A stretch of 5,240 nt of DNA from DAOVQB01 sp023128935 (lineage in GTDB: Bacteria; Eisenbacteria; RBG-16-71-46; CAIMUX01; WJJG01), in assembly GCA_030628905.1 (NCBI GenBank), contig DAOVQB010000253.1:1-5240 (forward strand), given 5' to 3'. Positions 5,055 through 5,240 of the stretch are shown one piece after another. A program made the translations under genes and the position numbers. Numbering within the stretch: position 1 is the first letter of the stretch; each line of letters opens with the position of its first letter. The notes under the pieces are model-generated. The model worked only from the letters and a program-made list of their open reading frames with translations. It was not told the origin of the DNA and searched no databases.

Positions 5055-5240
5055 CTAGCGGAACAGCGCTTTTATGGAACCCCAGGTCGAGTCAACAACG
5101 TCCGTAGGCTCCCGGACGGCCCGCACCGTCAGCTCGAAAGTCCCCGAACCTTCCAAATCGTTACCCGCAATGGGGCCGCCGTAGTATCCGATGAGTAGCT
5201 CGAAGTCGATAAACGGAGTAAGGTCAATGGCCCGGATCTG
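5055..5240 (-). CDS. C-terminal end of a hypothetical protein (5' part beyond window)
   Basis: The minus-strand frame is open from the right edge to a TAG at 5057-5055, giving 61 residues. It contains IRAIDLTPFIDFELLIGYYGG, then PIAGNDLEGSGTFELTVRAV and, at the end, WGSIKALFR. Composition is that of a real protein, with alternating hydrophobic strands that suggest a beta-rich domain, and a well-placed terminator follows the stop. I recognise no family. The short amphipathic basic tail TWGSIKALFR could be a C-terminal tag, but that is a guess. Confidence 0.6.
   Translation of the reverse strand, partial: QIRAIDLTPFIDFELLIGYYGGPIAGNDLEGSGTFELTVRAVREPTDVVDSTWGSIKALFR

Noticed and set aside
4716..5198. 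A new 160-residue protein
   Set aside because: It is a chance read-through: the first part is out of frame within the nucleotidyltransferase gene, then comes the HEPN start, then transposase DNA in the wrong frame, then the antisense of the right-edge gene.

Overview
The window looks like an accessory, gene-decay region of a GC-rich bacterial chromosome. I cannot name the organism. Most of the DNA is G+C-rich. The central block (about 1240-2880), which holds one large ATPase gene, is visibly richer in A+T and is probably a separate acquisition. Only two full-length genes are convincing: a DUF234-type AAA ATPase and a minimal nucleotidyltransferase. Two more genes run off the window edges. Nearly everything else is a fragment of a recognisable family, joined end to end with other fragments.

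Layout. 1-836 (minus): 5'-complete part of an SEC-C zinc-motif protein, cut by the window start. 889-922: a perfect 17-bp tandem repeat upstream of it, carrying TACAAT on the minus strand. 923-1314: no gene that I can identify. 1315-2754 (minus): ATP-binding protein with Walker A/B, a winged-helix region and a C-terminal PD-(D/E)XK-like domain. 2770-2873: two diverged 55-bp-period units with GGCC cores, holding the likely ATPase promoter. 2888-2968 (plus): a stub of a DDE-transposase N-terminus. 3025-3414 (plus): possible C-terminal remnant of a papain-like secreted protein. 3390-3590 (minus): remnant of a ZIP/ZupT metal transporter. 3645-3755 (minus): a 36-residue ORF with a strong RBS. 3765-3956 (minus): truncated MntA-like nucleotidyltransferase with a broken DxD motif. 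4050-4262 (plus): remnant of an IS91-type (HUH, Y2) transposase. 4490-4786 (plus): intact MntA-like nucleotidyltransferase. 4776-4844 (plus): first residues of its HEPN partner, interrupted by 4845-4953, a second copy of the DDE-transposase N-terminus. 4992-5027: rho-independent terminator for the minus-strand gene that enters from the right edge and stops at 5055.

How the parts relate. The same 49-bp piece of transposase gene occurs at 2902-2950 and 4845-4893 (47/49 identical). The roughly 1.9 kb between the copies is almost entirely gene debris. Two MNT modules have been hit there: one has lost an active-site Asp and its C-terminus, and the other has lost its HEPN partner. The simplest reading is repeated IS insertion, recombination and decay rather than a new intact system. 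The features most worth following are the HEPN-transposase chimera, the GGCC repeat array, and the stand-alone ATPase with a nuclease-like C-terminus.
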